Position numbers and translations under genes: made by a program. A stretch of DNA of 64,000 nt from Burkholderia sp. PAMC 26561 (GTDB lineage: Bacteria > Pseudomonadota > Gammaproteobacteria > Burkholderiales > Burkholderiaceae). This document shows positions 1 to 10,040 of the stretch, one piece after another. How positions within the stretch are numbered: position 1 is the stretch's first letter; every line of letters starts with the position of its first letter. Under the pieces are notes generated by a model, which ran no database searches, was not told where the DNA came from, and saw only the letters and a program-made list of their open reading frames with translations. The stretch spans positions 1,736,001-1,800,000 of the forward strand of contig NZ_CP014306.1 in the NCBI RefSeq assembly GCF_001557535.2, given 5' to 3'.

Positions 1-42
1 GAGGCGCAATTTCGGCTAGTTTGAGCCCCGTGCTCGCTTGTT

Positions 43-72
43 TTGACTTCGCGCTGAAATTTCCCTTATAAT
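43..72 (+). promoter_or_regulatory. Probable sigma-70 promoter of rplM-rpsI
   Basis: A -35 box TTGACT (43-48) and a perfect -10 box TATAAT (67-72) are separated by 18 bp. Transcription should start near 79, leaving about 114 nt of untranslated leader before rplM. Strong promoters of this kind are expected for ribosomal protein operons. Whether the leader folds into a site for autogenous repression by L13 cannot be decided by eye. Confidence 0.75.
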
Positions 73-192
73 TCAAAGTTCTCTATCCGCACCATGCCCG
101 CGGACGAGAACCAGGGAGAGCCCGCACGCGCCTCGATGCGCACGAACATACAAGCGGGACAAAGCAGGGCAGAATTATTTTTTGGATCGATC

Positions 193-621
193 ATGAAGAC
201 GTTTTCCGCAAAAGCCCATGAGGTGACGCGTGAATGGTACGTGATTGACGCGACGGATAAGGTTCTCGGACGTGTCGCCAGTGAAGTGGCCGCCCGACTT
301 CGCGGCAAGCACAAACCCGAGTTCACCCCGCACGTCGACACTGGCGATTTTATCGTCATCATCAACGCCAGCAAGTTGCGCGTCACGGGCAACAAGGGTA
401 CTGACAAAAAGTACTACCGTCACTCGGGCTATCCGGGCGGCATCTACGAAACGACGTTCAACAAGATGCAAGAACGCTTCCCGGGCCGCGCGTTCGAGAA
501 AGCCGTGAAGGGCATGTTGCCGAAAGGTCCGCTCGGCTACGCTATGATCAAGAAGCTCAAGGTCTACGCTGGCGCAACGCATCCGCATACGGCTCAACAG
601 CCTAAAGCGCTCGAGATCTAA
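193..621 (+). CDS. rplM: 50S ribosomal protein L13
   Basis: L13 is an early-assembling protein of the large ribosomal subunit that binds 23S rRNA. The 142-residue product has the family length and landmarks: the N-terminal [13 protein letters not shown] strand, [10 protein letters not shown] near residues 50-59, and the conserved [14 protein letters not shown] stretch in the C-terminal third. An in-frame ATG at 94 would add 33 residues ([10 protein letters not shown]...), but those are not part of the family and have no ribosome-binding site, so the ATG at 193 was chosen. The site before it (GGAT) is weak. rpsI follows 11 nt downstream in the classic rplM-rpsI operon. Confidence 0.97.
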   Translation: MKTFSAKAHEVTREWYVIDATDKVLGRVASEVAARLRGKHKPEFTPHVDTGDFIVIINASKLRVTGNKGTDKKYYRHSGYPGGIYETTFNKMQERFPGRAFEKAVKGMLPKGPLGYAMIKKLKVYAGATHPHTAQQPKALEI

Positions 622-632
622 AGGGAGCCCAT

Positions 633-1025
633 ATGATCGGTAATTGGAATTACGGTACGGGTCGCCGCAAGAGCGCCACTGCCCGCGTGTTCATCAAGTC
701 CGGTACGGGCGTGATTATCGTCAATGGCAAGCCCATTGCTGATTATTTCTCGCGCGAAACGTCGCTGATGATCGTGCGTCAGCCGCTCGAACTGACGAGC
801 CACGCCACCACGTTCGACATCAAGGTCAACGTGAACGGCGGCGGTGAAACGGGTCAGGCCGGTGCAGTTCGCCACGGCATCACGCGCGCGCTGATGGACT
901 ACGACGCAACGCTGAAGCCCACGCTGTCGCAAGCCGGCTTCGTTACCCGCGATGCTCGTGAAGTCGAACGTAAGAAGGTTGGTTTCCACAAGGCACGTCG
1001 CCGGAAACAATTCTCGAAGCGTTAA
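633..1025 (+). CDS. rpsI: 30S ribosomal protein S9
   Basis: S9 is a small-subunit head protein whose C-terminal tail reaches the P-site tRNA. The 130-residue product begins [19 protein letters not shown] and ends with the basic tail [12 protein letters not shown], including the terminal Lys-Arg that contacts tRNA in known structures. It is the second gene of the rplM operon and is followed by a rho-independent terminator at 1075-1110. Confidence 0.98.
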   Translation: MIGNWNYGTGRRKSATARVFIKSGTGVIIVNGKPIADYFSRETSLMIVRQPLELTSHATTFDIKVNVNGGGETGQAGAVRHGITRALMDYDATLKPTLSQAGFVTRDAREVERKKVGFHKARRRKQFSKR

Positions 1026-1074
1026 GCTGTCTGGCGTTTCGTCGCTGTTGTTGCTTTGGTGGCGAAATTGCTTG

Positions 1075-1110
1075 GAAAGCCGTCTGCGTGCATGCGCTGG
1101 CGGCTTTTTT
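1075..1110 (+). terminator. Rho-independent terminator of rplM-rpsI
   Basis: The inverted repeat GAAAGCCG...CGGCTTTT is interrupted by one mismatch and ends in a run of six T. It lies 50 nt after the rpsI stop codon. Confidence 0.75.
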
Positions 1111-1264
1111 CGTTACGGCAGCCGCTGACCGATGAAGATCGAATCAAGCAGCCGCGGCAAATTCGGAATAGTGTGGCGCGATAGCCTATTGATTACATGG
1201 GCTTCCAGCACGATATTGAGATCAGCCCTACAATAGTCCCTAGAAGCTTTTTTGGAGAGTTCGA

Positions 1265-1630
1265 ATGAACGCTGTCACCGATACCCCCACGACCGAAATG
1301 CCCCTGCCGTTCGTTTTCACGGACGCAGCCGCTGACAAGGTCAAGCAACTGATCGACGAAGAAGGCAATCCGGAGCTGAAGCTGCGTGTGTTCGTACAAG
1401 GCGGCGGCTGTTCGGGCTTCCAGTATGGCTTCACGTTCGACGAAGCCATCAACGAAGACGACACCGTAATGGATAAAGCAGGTGTTCAGTTGCTGATCGA
1501 TTCGATGAGCTATCAGTACCTGGTTGGCGCCGAGATCGACTATAAAGACGACCTGAACGGCGCCCAGTTCGTGATCAAGAACCCGAATGCGACCAGCACG
1601 TGCGGTTGCGGATCGTCGTTCTCGGCCTGA
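1265..1630 (+). CDS. erpA: Iron-sulfur cluster insertion protein ErpA
   Basis: ErpA is an A-type carrier that delivers [4Fe-4S] clusters to apo-enzymes, including IspG/IspH of isoprenoid synthesis and respiratory enzymes. The 121-residue protein has the three cluster-ligand cysteines of the family: C49 in [11 protein letters not shown], and C113 and C115 in the C-terminal TCGCGSSF. A good ribosome-binding site (GGAGAG) precedes the ATG. The upstream gap has a TACAAT -10-like hexamer near 1230 but no clear -35 box. A GC-rich hairpin terminator follows. Confidence 0.95.
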   Translation: MNAVTDTPTTEMPLPFVFTDAAADKVKQLIDEEGNPELKLRVFVQGGGCSGFQYGFTFDEAINEDDTVMDKAGVQLLIDSMSYQYLVGAEIDYKDDLNGAQFVIKNPNATSTCGCGSSFSA

Positions 1631-1664
1631 TTCCGGATGGAGTTCACGGTTGGATGTTTTGATG

Positions 1665-1690
1665 AACGGAGCCTTCGGGCTCCGTTTTTA
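1665..1690 (+). terminator. Rho-independent terminator of erpA
   Basis: A perfect stem ACGGAGCC/GGCTCCGT with a stable TTCG tetraloop is followed by TTTTTA. It separates erpA from the convergent anmK. Confidence 0.85.
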
Positions 1691-1738
1691 TTTCCGCCGG
1701 GCGGATCATTAGCGCAGCTCGGCGTGGCCTAGCGCAGC

Positions 1739-2893
1739 TCAGCGCGGATAGATGGCACCGAGAACCCGTTCACCTGCGGCACCGGTTACGGCCGCCACGT
1801 TCCCCGCTTCGCGTGCCACGCAGCGCATTGCCAGCCATGCGAACGCCAACGCTTCCACCTGCTGGGGCGGCACACCGAGCGCGTCGGTCGTCATGACGGG
1901 CACGCCGGACACGCCAGTCTCGGCGAGCGCCTGCTGGATTGCGTTCATGAGTATCGGATTGCGTGCGCCACCACCGCACACATAGACCGCACGACAATCG
2001 GATGCATGCCGTTCAATCTCGCGCGCGATTGTGATCGCCGTGAGAGCGACGAGCGTCGCTTGTACGTCTGCAGATGAAACCGTGTCGAATCCCGCGAGCT
2101 TGGCATCGAGCCATGCGGGGTTGAACAAATCACGCCCCGTGCTTTTGGGCGGCCGCTGCACGAAGAATGGTTCATCGAGAAGATTGTTCAGCAACGAACG
2201 GTTCACTTGTCCTTGCGACGCGAAATGGCCCCCTTCGTCGAACGGACGATTCAGATGGCGATGCGCCCATTCGTCAAGCAACGCATTGGCCGGACCGCAA
2301 TCGAACCCGTGCACTCCGCCACCCGCCGATAAAACCGTGATATTGCTGATGCCTCCCAGATTGCAGACCACGCGGGTTTCGTTCTTCGAACCGAAAACCG
2401 TCGCGTGAAAGGCCGGGACAAGCGGTGCGCCCTGGCCGCCGGCAGCGACGTCGCGGCTGCGAAAGTCCGCAACGATATCGATGTTTGTCATCTCCGCCAA
2501 CAACGCGGGATTGTTGATTTGCCGGGTATAACCCTTCTCCGGCCGATGCCGCACCGTTTGCCCGTGGACCCCAATGGCGCGAACCTTTGCCGCCGAGTAG
2601 CCGCTCATGCTCGCCAGTTCATGGCAGCACACCGCGTAGCGTGTGGCCAGCGCGTTTGCCGCCAGCGCCTCGCGTTCCAGTTCGTTGTCCCCAGGCGCCT
2701 GGAGAGCGAAAAGCGCTTCACGCAGGCCTGCCGAGAACCCCACATGCGCCTCGCCGAGCACAATGGGTGGCTTACCCGCGGTGAATTGCACGGCAACGCC
2801 GTCCACGCCATCCATGCTCGTGCCGGACATGAGCCCGAAATAGACACCATCCGCTGCGCTGCCTGCTTCTACCGCCTCACTACGTCGCGCCAC
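1739..2893 (-). CDS. anmK: Anhydro-N-acetylmuramic acid kinase
   Basis: AnmK phosphorylates and opens 1,6-anhydro-MurNAc, returning murein turnover products to MurNAc-6-phosphate in the cytoplasm. The ASKHA-fold signature [13 protein letters not shown] lies near the N-terminus, and [22 protein letters not shown] and YVCGGGARN follow in family order. The frame is open back to an ATG at 2920, but an AAGGAGA motif sits six bases before the GTG at 2893, so the GTG was chosen (384 residues). The ATG start would add nine residues and has no ribosome-binding site. The gene converges with erpA and diverges from tyrS. Confidence 0.93.
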   Translation of the reverse strand: MARRSEAVEAGSAADGVYFGLMSGTSMDGVDGVAVQFTAGKPPIVLGEAHVGFSAGLREALFALQAPGDNELEREALAANALATRYAVCCHELASMSGYSAAKVRAIGVHGQTVRHRPEKGYTRQINNPALLAEMTNIDIVADFRSRDVAAGGQGAPLVPAFHATVFGSKNETRVVCNLGGISNITVLSAGGGVHGFDCGPANALLDEWAHRHLNRPFDEGGHFASQGQVNRSLLNNLLDEPFFVQRPPKSTGRDLFNPAWLDAKLAGFDTVSSADVQATLVALTAITIAREIERHASDCRAVYVCGGGARNPILMNAIQQALAETGVSGVPVMTTDALGVPPQQVEALAFAWLAMRCVAREAGNVAAVTGAAGERVLGAIYPR

Positions 2894-3238
2894 GTCGTCT
2901 CTCCTTTTCGATGCATTCATGCGGTCAAAACGGCCGCCACGGATAGATTATCCACGCAACGAAGTGCGTCGTTAAGCCGCCAGCCTCGACGTTAGCCATT
3001 CGGCCATGTTTACGCTCAAGATCCGCGCTCGTTGCCGCCGAAACTTGGCCGAATGGCTAACGCGCGGGGAAAACGGGGCGAACGCGCACGACATCACGTA
3101 AAATCCGATCCCTGAACCAAGCGAAAGCCGCGCTGATTTCGCGCTTGCCAATCAGCGCAGCAGAGCCGCAGCGCCGCGACCATTACCCGACGCGCGCCTT
3201 GTCCGCGTCCCGAACAAATCATCCGAGAAGTTGCAAGC
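2894..3238. other. Divergent anmK/tyrS intergenic region
   Basis: No convincing gene lies in these 345 bases. The main feature is a 16-bp perfect inverted repeat (2991-3006 and 3046-3061), listed separately. A TAAAAT hexamer at 3099-3104 could be a tyrS -10 box but lacks a recognisable -35. A small dyad GGATA-GAT-TATCC lies at 2941-2953 on the anmK side. From memory, many relatives carry an M23-family peptidase gene between anmK and tyrS; none is present here. Confidence 0.5.
2991..3061. repeat. Long inverted repeat, 16-bp perfect arms
   Basis: GTTAGCCATTCGGCCA (2991-3006) is exactly repeated in inverted orientation as TGGCCGAATGGCTAAC (3046-3061), enclosing a 39-nt loop. Neither side has a T run, so it is not a standard intrinsic terminator. 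It lies between two divergent genes, where a terminator would not be expected. Confidence 0.8.
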
Positions 3239-4495
3239 ATGACCACAGAACCGAACGACTCTCCGGCTTCGGCTGCGAAAACCTTGCCCCTGACCGACGA
3301 AGTGCAGGCTGCGCTTGCCATCGCGAAACGGGGTTGTGATGAACTGCTCATTGAAACCGAATTCGCGCAAAAGCTCGCGCGCAGCGCGCTGAGCGGCAAG
3401 CCGCTGCGTATCAAGCTGGGCCTCGATCCGACCGCGCCTGACATTCACATCGGCCATACGGTTGTGCTGAACAAGATGCGTCAGCTCCAGGACCTCGGCC
3501 ATACGGTCATCTTCTTGATCGGCGATTTCACGTCGTTGATTGGCGATCCGTCGGGGCGTAACGCCACGCGCCCGCCACTCACGCGTGAACAGATCGAGTC
3601 CAACGCAAAGACGTATTTCGAACAGGCTGCGCTGGTGCTGGATCGCGAAAAGACCGAGATGCGCTACAACAGCGAATGGTCGATGCCGCTCGGCGCCGAC
3701 GGCATGATCAAGCTCGCCTCGCGCTACACGGTTGCGCGCATTCTCGAGCGTGAGGATTTCACCAAACGGTATCAGGGCGGCATGCCCATTTCCATTCACG
3801 AGTTGCTGTATCCGCTCATGCAGGGGTACGACTCGGTGGCGCTGAATGCGGACCTGGAACTCGGCGGCACGGACCAGAAATTCAACCTGCTGGTTGGACG
3901 CGAGTTGCAGAAGCAGTACGGCCAGGAGCAGCAGTGCATCTTGACCATGCCGCTGCTGGAAGGGCTGGACGGCGTCGAGAAGATGTCGAAGTCGAAGCAC
4001 AACTACATCGGCATCAGCGAGAAGCCAACGGACATGTTCGGCAAGCTGATGAGCATCTCCGATACGCTCATGTGGCGCTACTTCGAACTGCTGTCATTCA
4101 GAAGCATGGAAGAGATCGCGAGATTCAAGAGCGAAGCCGAAGGCGGACGTAATCCGCGCGATTTCAAGGTGCTGCTCGGGCAGGAAATCGTCGCGCGCTT
4201 CCACTCATCGCCGGATGCAGAGCGGGCGCTTGAAGATTTCAATCATCGTGCGAAGGGCGGTGTGCCGGACGAGATTGCATCGGTGACGTTGAGCGGTGCG
4301 CCGCTTGCCATCGGGCAATTGCTGAAACAGGCGGGGCTGGTTCCATCTACTAGCGAAGCGTTGCGAAACATTGAACAGGGCGGCGTGAAGATCGACGGCG
4401 CAACGGTGTCGGACAAGGCGTTGAAGATCGAAGCCGGCGAGTTTGTCGTGCAGGTCGGCAAGCGCCGCTTCGCACGCGTCACGCTGACGGCCTGA
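3239..4495 (+). CDS. tyrS: Tyrosyl-tRNA synthetase
   Basis: TyrRS charges tRNA-Tyr in the cytoplasm and is a class Ic enzyme. The 418-residue protein carries the HIGH signature exactly (residues 70-73), the tyrosine-pocket stretch [17 protein letters not shown], and KMSKS near residue 246. The C-terminal 65 residues form an S4-like tRNA-binding domain ([27 protein letters not shown]). HIGH plus KMSKS places it in the TyrZ-like branch. The first 30 or so residues are a low-conservation extension. dtd starts 5 bases after the stop, suggesting cotranscription. Confidence 0.96.
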   Translation: MTTEPNDSPASAAKTLPLTDEVQAALAIAKRGCDELLIETEFAQKLARSALSGKPLRIKLGLDPTAPDIHIGHTVVLNKMRQLQDLGHTVIFLIGDFTSLIGDPSGRNATRPPLTREQIESNAKTYFEQAALVLDREKTEMRYNSEWSMPLGADGMIKLASRYTVARILEREDFTKRYQGGMPISIHELLYPLMQGYDSVALNADLELGGTDQKFNLLVGRELQKQYGQEQQCILTMPLLEGLDGVEKMSKSKHNYIGISEKPTDMFGKLMSISDTLMWRYFELLSFRSMEEIARFKSEAEGGRNPRDFKVLLGQEIVARFHSSPDAERALEDFNHRAKGGVPDEIASVTLSGAPLAIGQLLKQAGLVPSTSEALRNIEQGGVKIDGATVSDKALKIEAGEFVVQVGKRRFARVTLTA

Positions 4496-4499
4496 ATCC

Positions 4500-4958
4500 A
4501 TGATCGCGCTCATTCAGCGCGTCCTGCGCGCCGATGTTCGTGTTGAAGGCCGCGTGACCGGTGCGATCGATGCCGGGCTCCTGGCGCTTGTGTGCGCCGA
4601 ACGCGGCGATACGCCGGCAACGGCGGACAAGCTGCTCGCCAAGATGCTGGCGTACCGGGTTTTCAGCGACGCCGCGGGCAAGATGAATCTTCCGGTCCGG
4701 GATATCGACGGCAGCGGCCGCCCGGGCGGCGTGCTGCTGGTATCGCAGTTCACCCTCGCCGCCGATACATCCAGCGGCTTGCGGCCGAGCTTCACGCCCG
4801 CAGCACCTCCCGACGAAGGCCGCAGGCTCTTCGACCACTTTGTGGCACAGGCGCGCGCCGCGCATCCGGTTGTCGAAACGGGCGAGTTCGGCGCGGACAT
4901 GCAGGTGTCGCTGGTCAATGACGGACCGGTAACGTTTTGGCTGCAAGTGCGTCCGTGA
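4500..4958 (+). CDS. dtd: D-aminoacyl-tRNA deacylase
   Basis: DTD hydrolyses D-Tyr-tRNA and other D-aminoacyl-tRNAs, as well as Gly mischarged on tRNA-Ala, protecting translation. The 152-residue protein has the two family motifs: SQFTL in [20 protein letters not shown], and the cross-subunit GP motif in the C-terminal [11 protein letters not shown]. It is four bases from tyrS, a functionally sensible pairing because TyrRS is a known source of D-Tyr-tRNA. Confidence 0.95.
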   Translation: MIALIQRVLRADVRVEGRVTGAIDAGLLALVCAERGDTPATADKLLAKMLAYRVFSDAAGKMNLPVRDIDGSGRPGGVLLVSQFTLAADTSSGLRPSFTPAAPPDEGRRLFDHFVAQARAAHPVVETGEFGADMQVSLVNDGPVTFWLQVRP

Positions 4959-5007
4959 TGCATTCTTTCAGCGCTGATCGAACCTAGGCGCATCTTCTGG
5001 AATCCCC

Positions 5008-5670
5008 ATGATTACGCAAGTCCTTTTCATCAGGCACGGCGAGACCGACTGGAATCGCATCAAACGGATTCAGGGGCATATTGATATTCCACTGGGCGCG
5101 AGTGGACTTGTGCAAGCTGAACAGCTCGCCCAGCGCCTGTTGCGCGAGTCCCAATCCGGCGCGCGCCTTGACGCGGTCTATTCCAGCGACCTGGAGCGCG
5201 CACAGCAAACGGCCAGGCCATTTGCGGAAGCGCTCGGGTTATCGCTGAATTTGAGCCAGGGCTTGCGCGAGCGTTTGTATGGCGACTTTCAAGGTCACGA
5301 CAGCGCCGAGATTCGTGCCAAGTTCCCTGCTGAACATGCGGTCTGGCAGAGCCACGATCCCGATTTCGCGCCGCCAGGCGGCGAGTCTCAACGAGAGTTT
5401 TCGAAGCGGGTGTTGAAATCCGTTGCGCCGATCATCGCCGCGCATCCGGGTGGACGGGTTGCGTGTGTTGCGCATGGCGGCGTGCTGGATTGTGTTTATC
5501 GTTTTGCGCGTGGCATTCTGCTTGAAATGCCGCGCGACTGGCTCTTGCTGAACACGAGCATCAACACAGTGGACTTCGAGGACGGCCACGCGAAAGTCGT
5601 GTCGTGGGGGGATGTCGCGCATCTGGCCGCCCCGAGCAGCGACGACGACCTGAAGGAAGTGCCGCGCTGA
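5008..5670 (+). CDS. Histidine phosphatase (phosphoglycerate mutase-like)
   Basis: This 220-residue protein belongs to the branch-1 histidine phosphatase superfamily. The catalytic RHGE motif is at residues 9-12 (FIRHGETDWN), with His10 as the phospho-acceptor. The second catalytic histidine is at about 156 (VAHGGVLD). Between them are DAVYSSDLERAQQTA and ERLYGDFQG, also typical. Length and motifs resemble GpmB/CobC-type broad-specificity phosphatases rather than a glycolytic mutase, and the substrate cannot be read from sequence. It lies 49 bases after dtd and converges with ruvB, four bases apart. Confidence 0.85.
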   Translation: MITQVLFIRHGETDWNRIKRIQGHIDIPLGASGLVQAEQLAQRLLRESQSGARLDAVYSSDLERAQQTARPFAEALGLSLNLSQGLRERLYGDFQGHDSAEIRAKFPAEHAVWQSHDPDFAPPGGESQREFSKRVLKSVAPIIAAHPGGRVACVAHGGVLDCVYRFARGILLEMPRDWLLLNTSINTVDFEDGHAKVVSWGDVAHLAAPSSDDDLKEVPR

Positions 5671-5674
5671 TCCA

Positions 5675-6739
5675 TTAACCGGGCTGGTTGGCGTCCCAAA
5701 GATCGCGAACCGGGCCCGCGTCCGGCGCTGCGAGTCCGAAATGACGATACGTCAGCAACGTGGCAACACGGCCGCGCGGCGTTCGCTGCAGATAGCCTTG
5801 CTGGATCAAATAAGGTTCCAGCACGTCTTCAATGGTGTCGCGCTCTTCGCCAATTGCCGCAGCCAGGTTGTCGACGCCGACCGGGCCTCCATCGAACTTG
5901 TGCAGGATGGCTTCCAGTAGCTTCCGGTCCATCAGGTCGAAGCCGACGGGATCGACATCGAGCATCTTCAGGGCGGCATCGGCGACATCTGCCGTGATAT
6001 TGCCGTTCGCCCGCACCTCGGCGTAATCGCGCACACGCCTGAGCAAACGGTTCGCAATACGCGGCGTTCCACGCGCACGCTTTGCAATCTCGAACGCGCC
6101 TTCCGGGACGATGTTCGCCTTCAACAGCGATGCCGACCGCGTGACGATTCGCGCCAGTTCGCTCGCCGTGTAAAACTCGAGCCGCGACACGATCCCGAAG
6201 CGATCCCGCAGCGGATTCGTCAGCATGCCGGCGCGCGTGGTGGCGCCAACCAGCGTGAACGGCTGCAAGTCCAGCTTGACGCTGCGCGCGGCCGGCCCTT
6301 CACCGATCATGATGTCGATCTGATAATCCTCGAGCGCCGGGTACAAGATCTCCTCGACGACCGGCGAGAGCCGATGGATTTCATCGATGAAAAGTACGTC
6401 GTTCTTCTCGAGATTGGTCAGCAGGGCGGCAAGATCGCCGGCGCGTTCCAGCACCGGCCCCGACGTTTGCCGCAGATTCACGCCCATTTCCCGCGCGATG
6501 ATGTGCGCGAGCGTGGTCTTGCCAAGGCCCGGCGGCCCGAACAGCAGGACGTGATCGAGGGCCTCGGAGCGCCTGCGCGCAGCCTCGATGAAGATCTGCA
6601 ACTGATCCCGGATCTTTTCCTGCCCGACGTATTCCTCGAGCTGGCGCGGCCGCAGCGCCCGCTCGAACACTTCCTCGTTCGGCGAGACGGGAGTAGCCGA
6701 AATGATGCGTTCGGCAGCGAGTTTGTCGGTTTCTATCAT
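5675..6739 (-). CDS. ruvB: Holliday junction branch-migration helicase RuvB
   Basis: RuvB is the hexameric AAA+ motor that pumps DNA through the RuvA-bound Holliday junction. The 354-residue protein has Walker A GPPGLGKT at 68-75, Walker B VLFIDE ending at 120, sensor 1 (LVGATTRAG), the arginine-bearing [18 protein letters not shown], and a C-terminal winged helix. It is the last gene of ruvC-ruvA-ruvB, 123 nt after ruvA. That gap contains the 12-bp palindrome GGCCGATCGGCC (6777-6788), which could belong to a separate promoter. Confidence 0.98.
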   Translation of the reverse strand: MIETDKLAAERIISATPVSPNEEVFERALRPRQLEEYVGQEKIRDQLQIFIEAARRRSEALDHVLLFGPPGLGKTTLAHIIAREMGVNLRQTSGPVLERAGDLAALLTNLEKNDVLFIDEIHRLSPVVEEILYPALEDYQIDIMIGEGPAARSVKLDLQPFTLVGATTRAGMLTNPLRDRFGIVSRLEFYTASELARIVTRSASLLKANIVPEGAFEIAKRARGTPRIANRLLRRVRDYAEVRANGNITADVADAALKMLDVDPVGFDLMDRKLLEAILHKFDGGPVGVDNLAAAIGEERDTIEDVLEPYLIQQGYLQRTPRGRVATLLTYRHFGLAAPDAGPVRDLWDANQPG

Positions 6740-6862
6740 GCGTCGATTGTACCGCGTGACTCAAGCACCGAAAGCTGGCCGATCGGCCGACTGTTAGCCG
6801 GATCAACAGCGTGGGAGACTAAAAACGTTCCCGCTTGAGCAAGTTCGAGTCGCGCTTGCGCA

Positions 6863-7453
6863 TCAGCGTGTGGGTTGAAACGACAGCGCCTTCAAGGCCA
6901 GCTTGATGCCTTCTGAAACGCCTGTCCCGGCGGGGACATTCTTTACCGCCATGAGCGCTTCCTTTTCGGAGTAACCCAATGCCAGCAAAGCGTTCAGGAT
7001 ATCGCTCGCGTGATCCGGGCCCGCCACCGTGCCTGCTGCCGTGCCCAGATCTGCACCGAGCTTGCCTTTCAGTTCCAGTAGCAGCCGCTCCGCCGTCTTT
7101 TTACCAATGCCGGGCGTTCGCGTAAGGCGTGCGGCGTCCTGCATGGTCACCGCTTGCGCGAGTTCCTGGACGCTCATGCCGGACAACACCGCGAGGGCCA
7201 TCCGCGCACCGATTCCGCTGATCTTGAGCAATTCGCGAAAAGTCGTGCGCTCCGGCTGGGTGCCGAAGCCGTACAGCAGATGCGCGTCTTCCCGCACGAT
7301 CAACTGGGTCAGGAGCACGATCTTTTCGCCGCTGTTCGGCAGGTTGTAGAAGGTGCTCATCGGCACGGCGATTTCGTAGCCTACGCCACCGCAATCGACG
7401 AGCAGATACGGCGGGTTTTTTTCAAGCAAGACGCCTGCAATGCGACCAATCAT
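6863..7453 (-). CDS. ruvA: Holliday junction-binding protein RuvA
   Basis: RuvA tetramers bind the four-way junction and recruit RuvB. The 196-residue protein starts [27 protein letters not shown] (OB-fold domain I). It carries two helix-hairpin-helix motifs ([17 protein letters not shown] and [21 protein letters not shown]) and ends in the RuvB-contacting domain III ([20 protein letters not shown]). It lies 21 nt downstream of ruvC. Confidence 0.98.
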   Translation of the reverse strand: MIGRIAGVLLEKNPPYLLVDCGGVGYEIAVPMSTFYNLPNSGEKIVLLTQLIVREDAHLLYGFGTQPERTTFRELLKISGIGARMALAVLSGMSVQELAQAVTMQDAARLTRTPGIGKKTAERLLLELKGKLGADLGTAAGTVAGPDHASDILNALLALGYSEKEALMAVKNVPAGTGVSEGIKLALKALSFQPTR

Positions 7454-7474
7454 GTTGAGGAACTTGTAATGGAG

Positions 7475-8017
7475 TTAGCCGACAAGGCGGCCGCGCCGTA
7501 CGCGCAGGCCTTTTTTAGCCAGCGATGGCGCAATGCCGCCGAGGATCGCCGTCGCGCCGCCCGCGTGCGCGTGGCAGATGGCCATGCCGAGCGCATCGGC
7601 GGCGTCGGTGCCGGGTACGCCCGAAAGGGCGAGCAAGCGCACGACCATCTGCTGCATCTGTTCTTTCGTGGCGCGGCCATAGCCCACCACGGCCTGCTTC
7701 AATTGCAGCGCCGTGTATTCGGCGACCGGAACGCCGTTCGCGACCAGTCCGCAAATGGCGGCGCCGCGGGCCTGCCCGAGCAGCAGCGTCGATTGCGGGT
7801 TGACGTTGACGAACACTTTTTCGATAGCCGATTGATCCGGCGCATGTTGCCGCACGAGCGTCGAAATACCCTCGAAGATCGTATTCAGACGCGACGGCAA
7901 ATCGGCGTCCGCGGTCTTGATGACGCCGCTGGTCACGTAGGTCAGCGTGTGGCCGGTTTTATCGATGACGCCGAATCCAGTCACGCGCAGGCCCGGGTCG
8001 ATGCCGAGAATTCTCAT
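7475..8017 (-). CDS. ruvC: Holliday junction resolvase RuvC
   Basis: RuvC is the dimeric endonuclease that cleaves Holliday junctions. The 180-residue protein has the canonical acidic tetrad at canonical numbering: D7 ([12 protein letters not shown]), E66 (AIEKVF), D138 and D141 ([15 protein letters not shown]). The frame is open to 8065, but family length and the conserved MRILGIDPG start fix the ATG at 8017. It heads the ruvCAB group, separated from purH by an intrinsic terminator. Confidence 0.98.
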   Translation of the reverse strand: MRILGIDPGLRVTGFGVIDKTGHTLTYVTSGVIKTADADLPSRLNTIFEGISTLVRQHAPDQSAIEKVFVNVNPQSTLLLGQARGAAICGLVANGVPVAEYTALQLKQAVVGYGRATKEQMQQMVVRLLALSGVPGTDAADALGMAICHAHAGGATAILGGIAPSLAKKGLRVRRGRLVG

Positions 8018-8065
8018 GGAATGCCGTTGGAACGTAGTGCTTGCGATACTAACAGCGCGGCGCAA

Positions 8066-8105
8066 AAAGTAAAAAGCCCGGTGAACCTGCCGGCCACCGG
8101 GCTTT
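8066..8105 (-). terminator. Rho-independent terminator of purH
   Basis: An 11-bp perfect stem AAAGCCCGGTG/CACCGGGCTTT is followed, on the minus strand, by a T-rich tract (TTTTTACTTTTT). It lies 30 nt after the purH stop and separates purH from ruvC. Confidence 0.85.
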
Positions 8106-8134
8106 GCGAAGATCGGACGTTCCGGGTGTCGTTC

Positions 8135-9700
8135 TTAATGACGGAAGTGGCGCGTACCGGTAAGCACCATCGCGATATTGTGTTCGTCCGCGGCCGCCAC
8201 GACCTCGTCGTCGCGCATGGAGCCGCCTGGCTGGATCACGCAGGTCGCGCCCGCGTTCACCACCACGTCGAGGCCATCGCGGAACGGGAAGAACGCGTCC
8301 GACGCCACGGCAGATCCCGCCAGCGACAACCCCGCGTTCTGTGCCTTGATGCTCGCGATGCGCGCCGAATCCACGCGGCTCATCTGCCCCGCGCCCACGC
8401 CGAGCGTCATGCCGCCGCCGCAGAACACAATGGCGTTCGACTTCACGTACTTCGCCACGCGCCACGCGAACATCAGGTCGTCCATTTCCGTCGGCGTCGG
8501 ATGACGCTTCGTGACCACGCGCAATTCGTGCGGCTGAACGTTCTTGGAATCCAGCGACTGAACCAGCAAGCCGCCGCCCACGCGCTTCAGGTCGAACGCG
8601 TTGTGACCGTCGCCGAGCTCGATTTGCAGCAGACGCACGTTCTGCTTTGCCGCGAAAATCTGCCTTGCGGCGTCGCTGAACGAAGGCGCCATCAGCACTT
8701 CCACGAACTGCTTGGCGACCGCCTGGGCCGCAGCTTCATCGACTTCGCGATTGAACGCGATAATCCCGCCGAACGCCGAAGTAGGATCGGTCTGGAACGC
8801 CTTCGAATACGCTTCGTGAGCACCCGCGCCGACCGCGACGCCGCACGGATTCGCGTGCTTGACGATCACGCAGGCCGGCACGTCGAAGGTCTTCACGCAT
8901 TCCCATGCAGCATCGGAATCCGCGATGTTGTTGTACGACAATTCCTTGCCCTGCAACTGCTCGTAGTTCGCGAGTGCGCCCGCGGACGTCGCGATGTCAC
9001 GATAAAACGCTGCGCTTTGATGCGGATTTTCGCCGTAACGCAGGTCCTGGACCTTGGTGAATGCAAGATTGAACGTCGACGGAAACGTGTTGCGGCTCTT
9101 GTGTTCGAGCGCTTCGGTCAGGCTCGTCAGGTAGTTCGTGATCGCGCCGTCATATTGCGCCGTGTGCGCGAACACTTTGGTGGCGAGTTTGAAGTTCGTC
9201 GGATAGCTGACCGTGTTGTTGCACGAGCGCATTTCCTCGAGAACCGTCGCGTAATCCGAAGGATCGACGATCACGGTCACATCGCGATGATTCTTCGCCG
9301 CCGAACGCAACATGGTCGGACCGCCAATGTCGATGTTCTCGATCGCGTCTTCCAGCGAGCATTCTTCCTTCGATACCGTCTGCACAAACGGATACAGATT
9401 CACCACCAGCAGGTCGATGGTCGGAATATTGTGTTGCTCGAGCGCGGCCATGTGTTCAGGCAAGTCGCGACGCGCCAGAATGCCGCCGTGGACCTTTGGA
9501 TGCAGCGTTTTCACGCGGCCGTCGAGCATTTCCGGGAAGCCGGTGTAGTCGGCGACTTCGGTGACGGGCAGGCCGGCATCGGCGAGGAGTTTTGCGGTGC
9601 CGCCGGTCGAGAGCAGGCTTACGCCCAGCTCGGACAGCGATTTTGCAAATTCAACAATGCCGGACTTGTCTGAAACGGAAAGGAGCGCTTGCTTGATCAT
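8135..9700 (-). CDS. purH: Bifunctional AICAR transformylase/IMP cyclohydrolase
   Basis: PurH catalyses the last two steps of de novo IMP synthesis: formyl transfer to AICAR, then ring closure. The 521-residue protein has an N-terminal MGS-like cyclohydrolase domain ([28 protein letters not shown]) and a C-terminal transformylase domain with the KHANPCG catalytic stretch near residue 281. It lies 106 nt downstream of fis on the same strand and ends at its own terminator. Confidence 0.97.
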   Translation of the reverse strand: MIKQALLSVSDKSGIVEFAKSLSELGVSLLSTGGTAKLLADAGLPVTEVADYTGFPEMLDGRVKTLHPKVHGGILARRDLPEHMAALEQHNIPTIDLLVVNLYPFVQTVSKEECSLEDAIENIDIGGPTMLRSAAKNHRDVTVIVDPSDYATVLEEMRSCNNTVSYPTNFKLATKVFAHTAQYDGAITNYLTSLTEALEHKSRNTFPSTFNLAFTKVQDLRYGENPHQSAAFYRDIATSAGALANYEQLQGKELSYNNIADSDAAWECVKTFDVPACVIVKHANPCGVAVGAGAHEAYSKAFQTDPTSAFGGIIAFNREVDEAAAQAVAKQFVEVLMAPSFSDAARQIFAAKQNVRLLQIELGDGHNAFDLKRVGGGLLVQSLDSKNVQPHELRVVTKRHPTPTEMDDLMFAWRVAKYVKSNAIVFCGGGMTLGVGAGQMSRVDSARIASIKAQNAGLSLAGSAVASDAFFPFRDGLDVVVNAGATCVIQPGGSMRDDEVVAAADEHNIAMVLTGTRHFRH

Positions 9701-9806
9701 GATGGGAACGGCGGGGAGCCGGTAGGGGAGTCGAGGGAATCAGTAAATTCGGATCGACCGCCGTACGCCGCGACGGTCCGGGAGGTACATCAATGAGACA
9801 AATGAA

Positions 9807-10040
9807 TTAAATCAGGCCGTGCTGCTGAAGCTTCTTTCTCAACGTATTGCGATTGATGCCGAGATACTCCGCTGCGAGCGACTGGTTGCCATCGGCTTGT
9901 TTGAGCACGACTTCGAGCATCGGCTTTTCGACGCACGAAATCACCATTTCGTAGACGTCGTGCGGTTTCGAGCCGTCCAGGTCCTGGAAATAATTGTCCA
10001 GGCTCTGGCGGACGCATTGTTCTATGTTGTGTCTGCTCAT
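9807..10040 (-). CDS. fis: DNA-binding protein Fis
   Basis: Fis is a small nucleoid-associated protein that bends DNA and stimulates rRNA promoters and site-specific recombination. The 77-residue product is almost entirely the conserved core, ending with the helix-turn-helix GNQSLAAEYLGINRNTLRKKLQQHGL. An upstream in-frame start at 10076 would fall inside dusB, so the ATG at 10040 was chosen. It overlaps the dusB stop by four bases (ATGA). The dusB-fis pairing is the same as in enterobacteria and implies translational coupling. Confidence 0.95.
   Translation of the reverse strand: MSRHNIEQCVRQSLDNYFQDLDGSKPHDVYEMVISCVEKPMLEVVLKQADGNQSLAAEYLGINRNTLRKKLQQHGLI

Noticed and set aside
1709..1738. 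AGCGCAGCTC repeated twice with 10-bp spacing near the anmK stop
   Set aside because: Short, in convergent intergenic DNA, and with no sign of function; likely chance or minor duplication.
6777..6788. 12-bp palindrome GGCCGATCGGCC between ruvA and ruvB
   Set aside because: Such GC-rich palindromes are common by chance in this composition, and no other promoter element is visible nearby.
7154..9673. An 839-codon plus-strand frame opposite ruvA, ruvC and purH
   Set aside because: It spans three well-defined genes and an intrinsic terminator on the other strand and encodes no recognisable domain.
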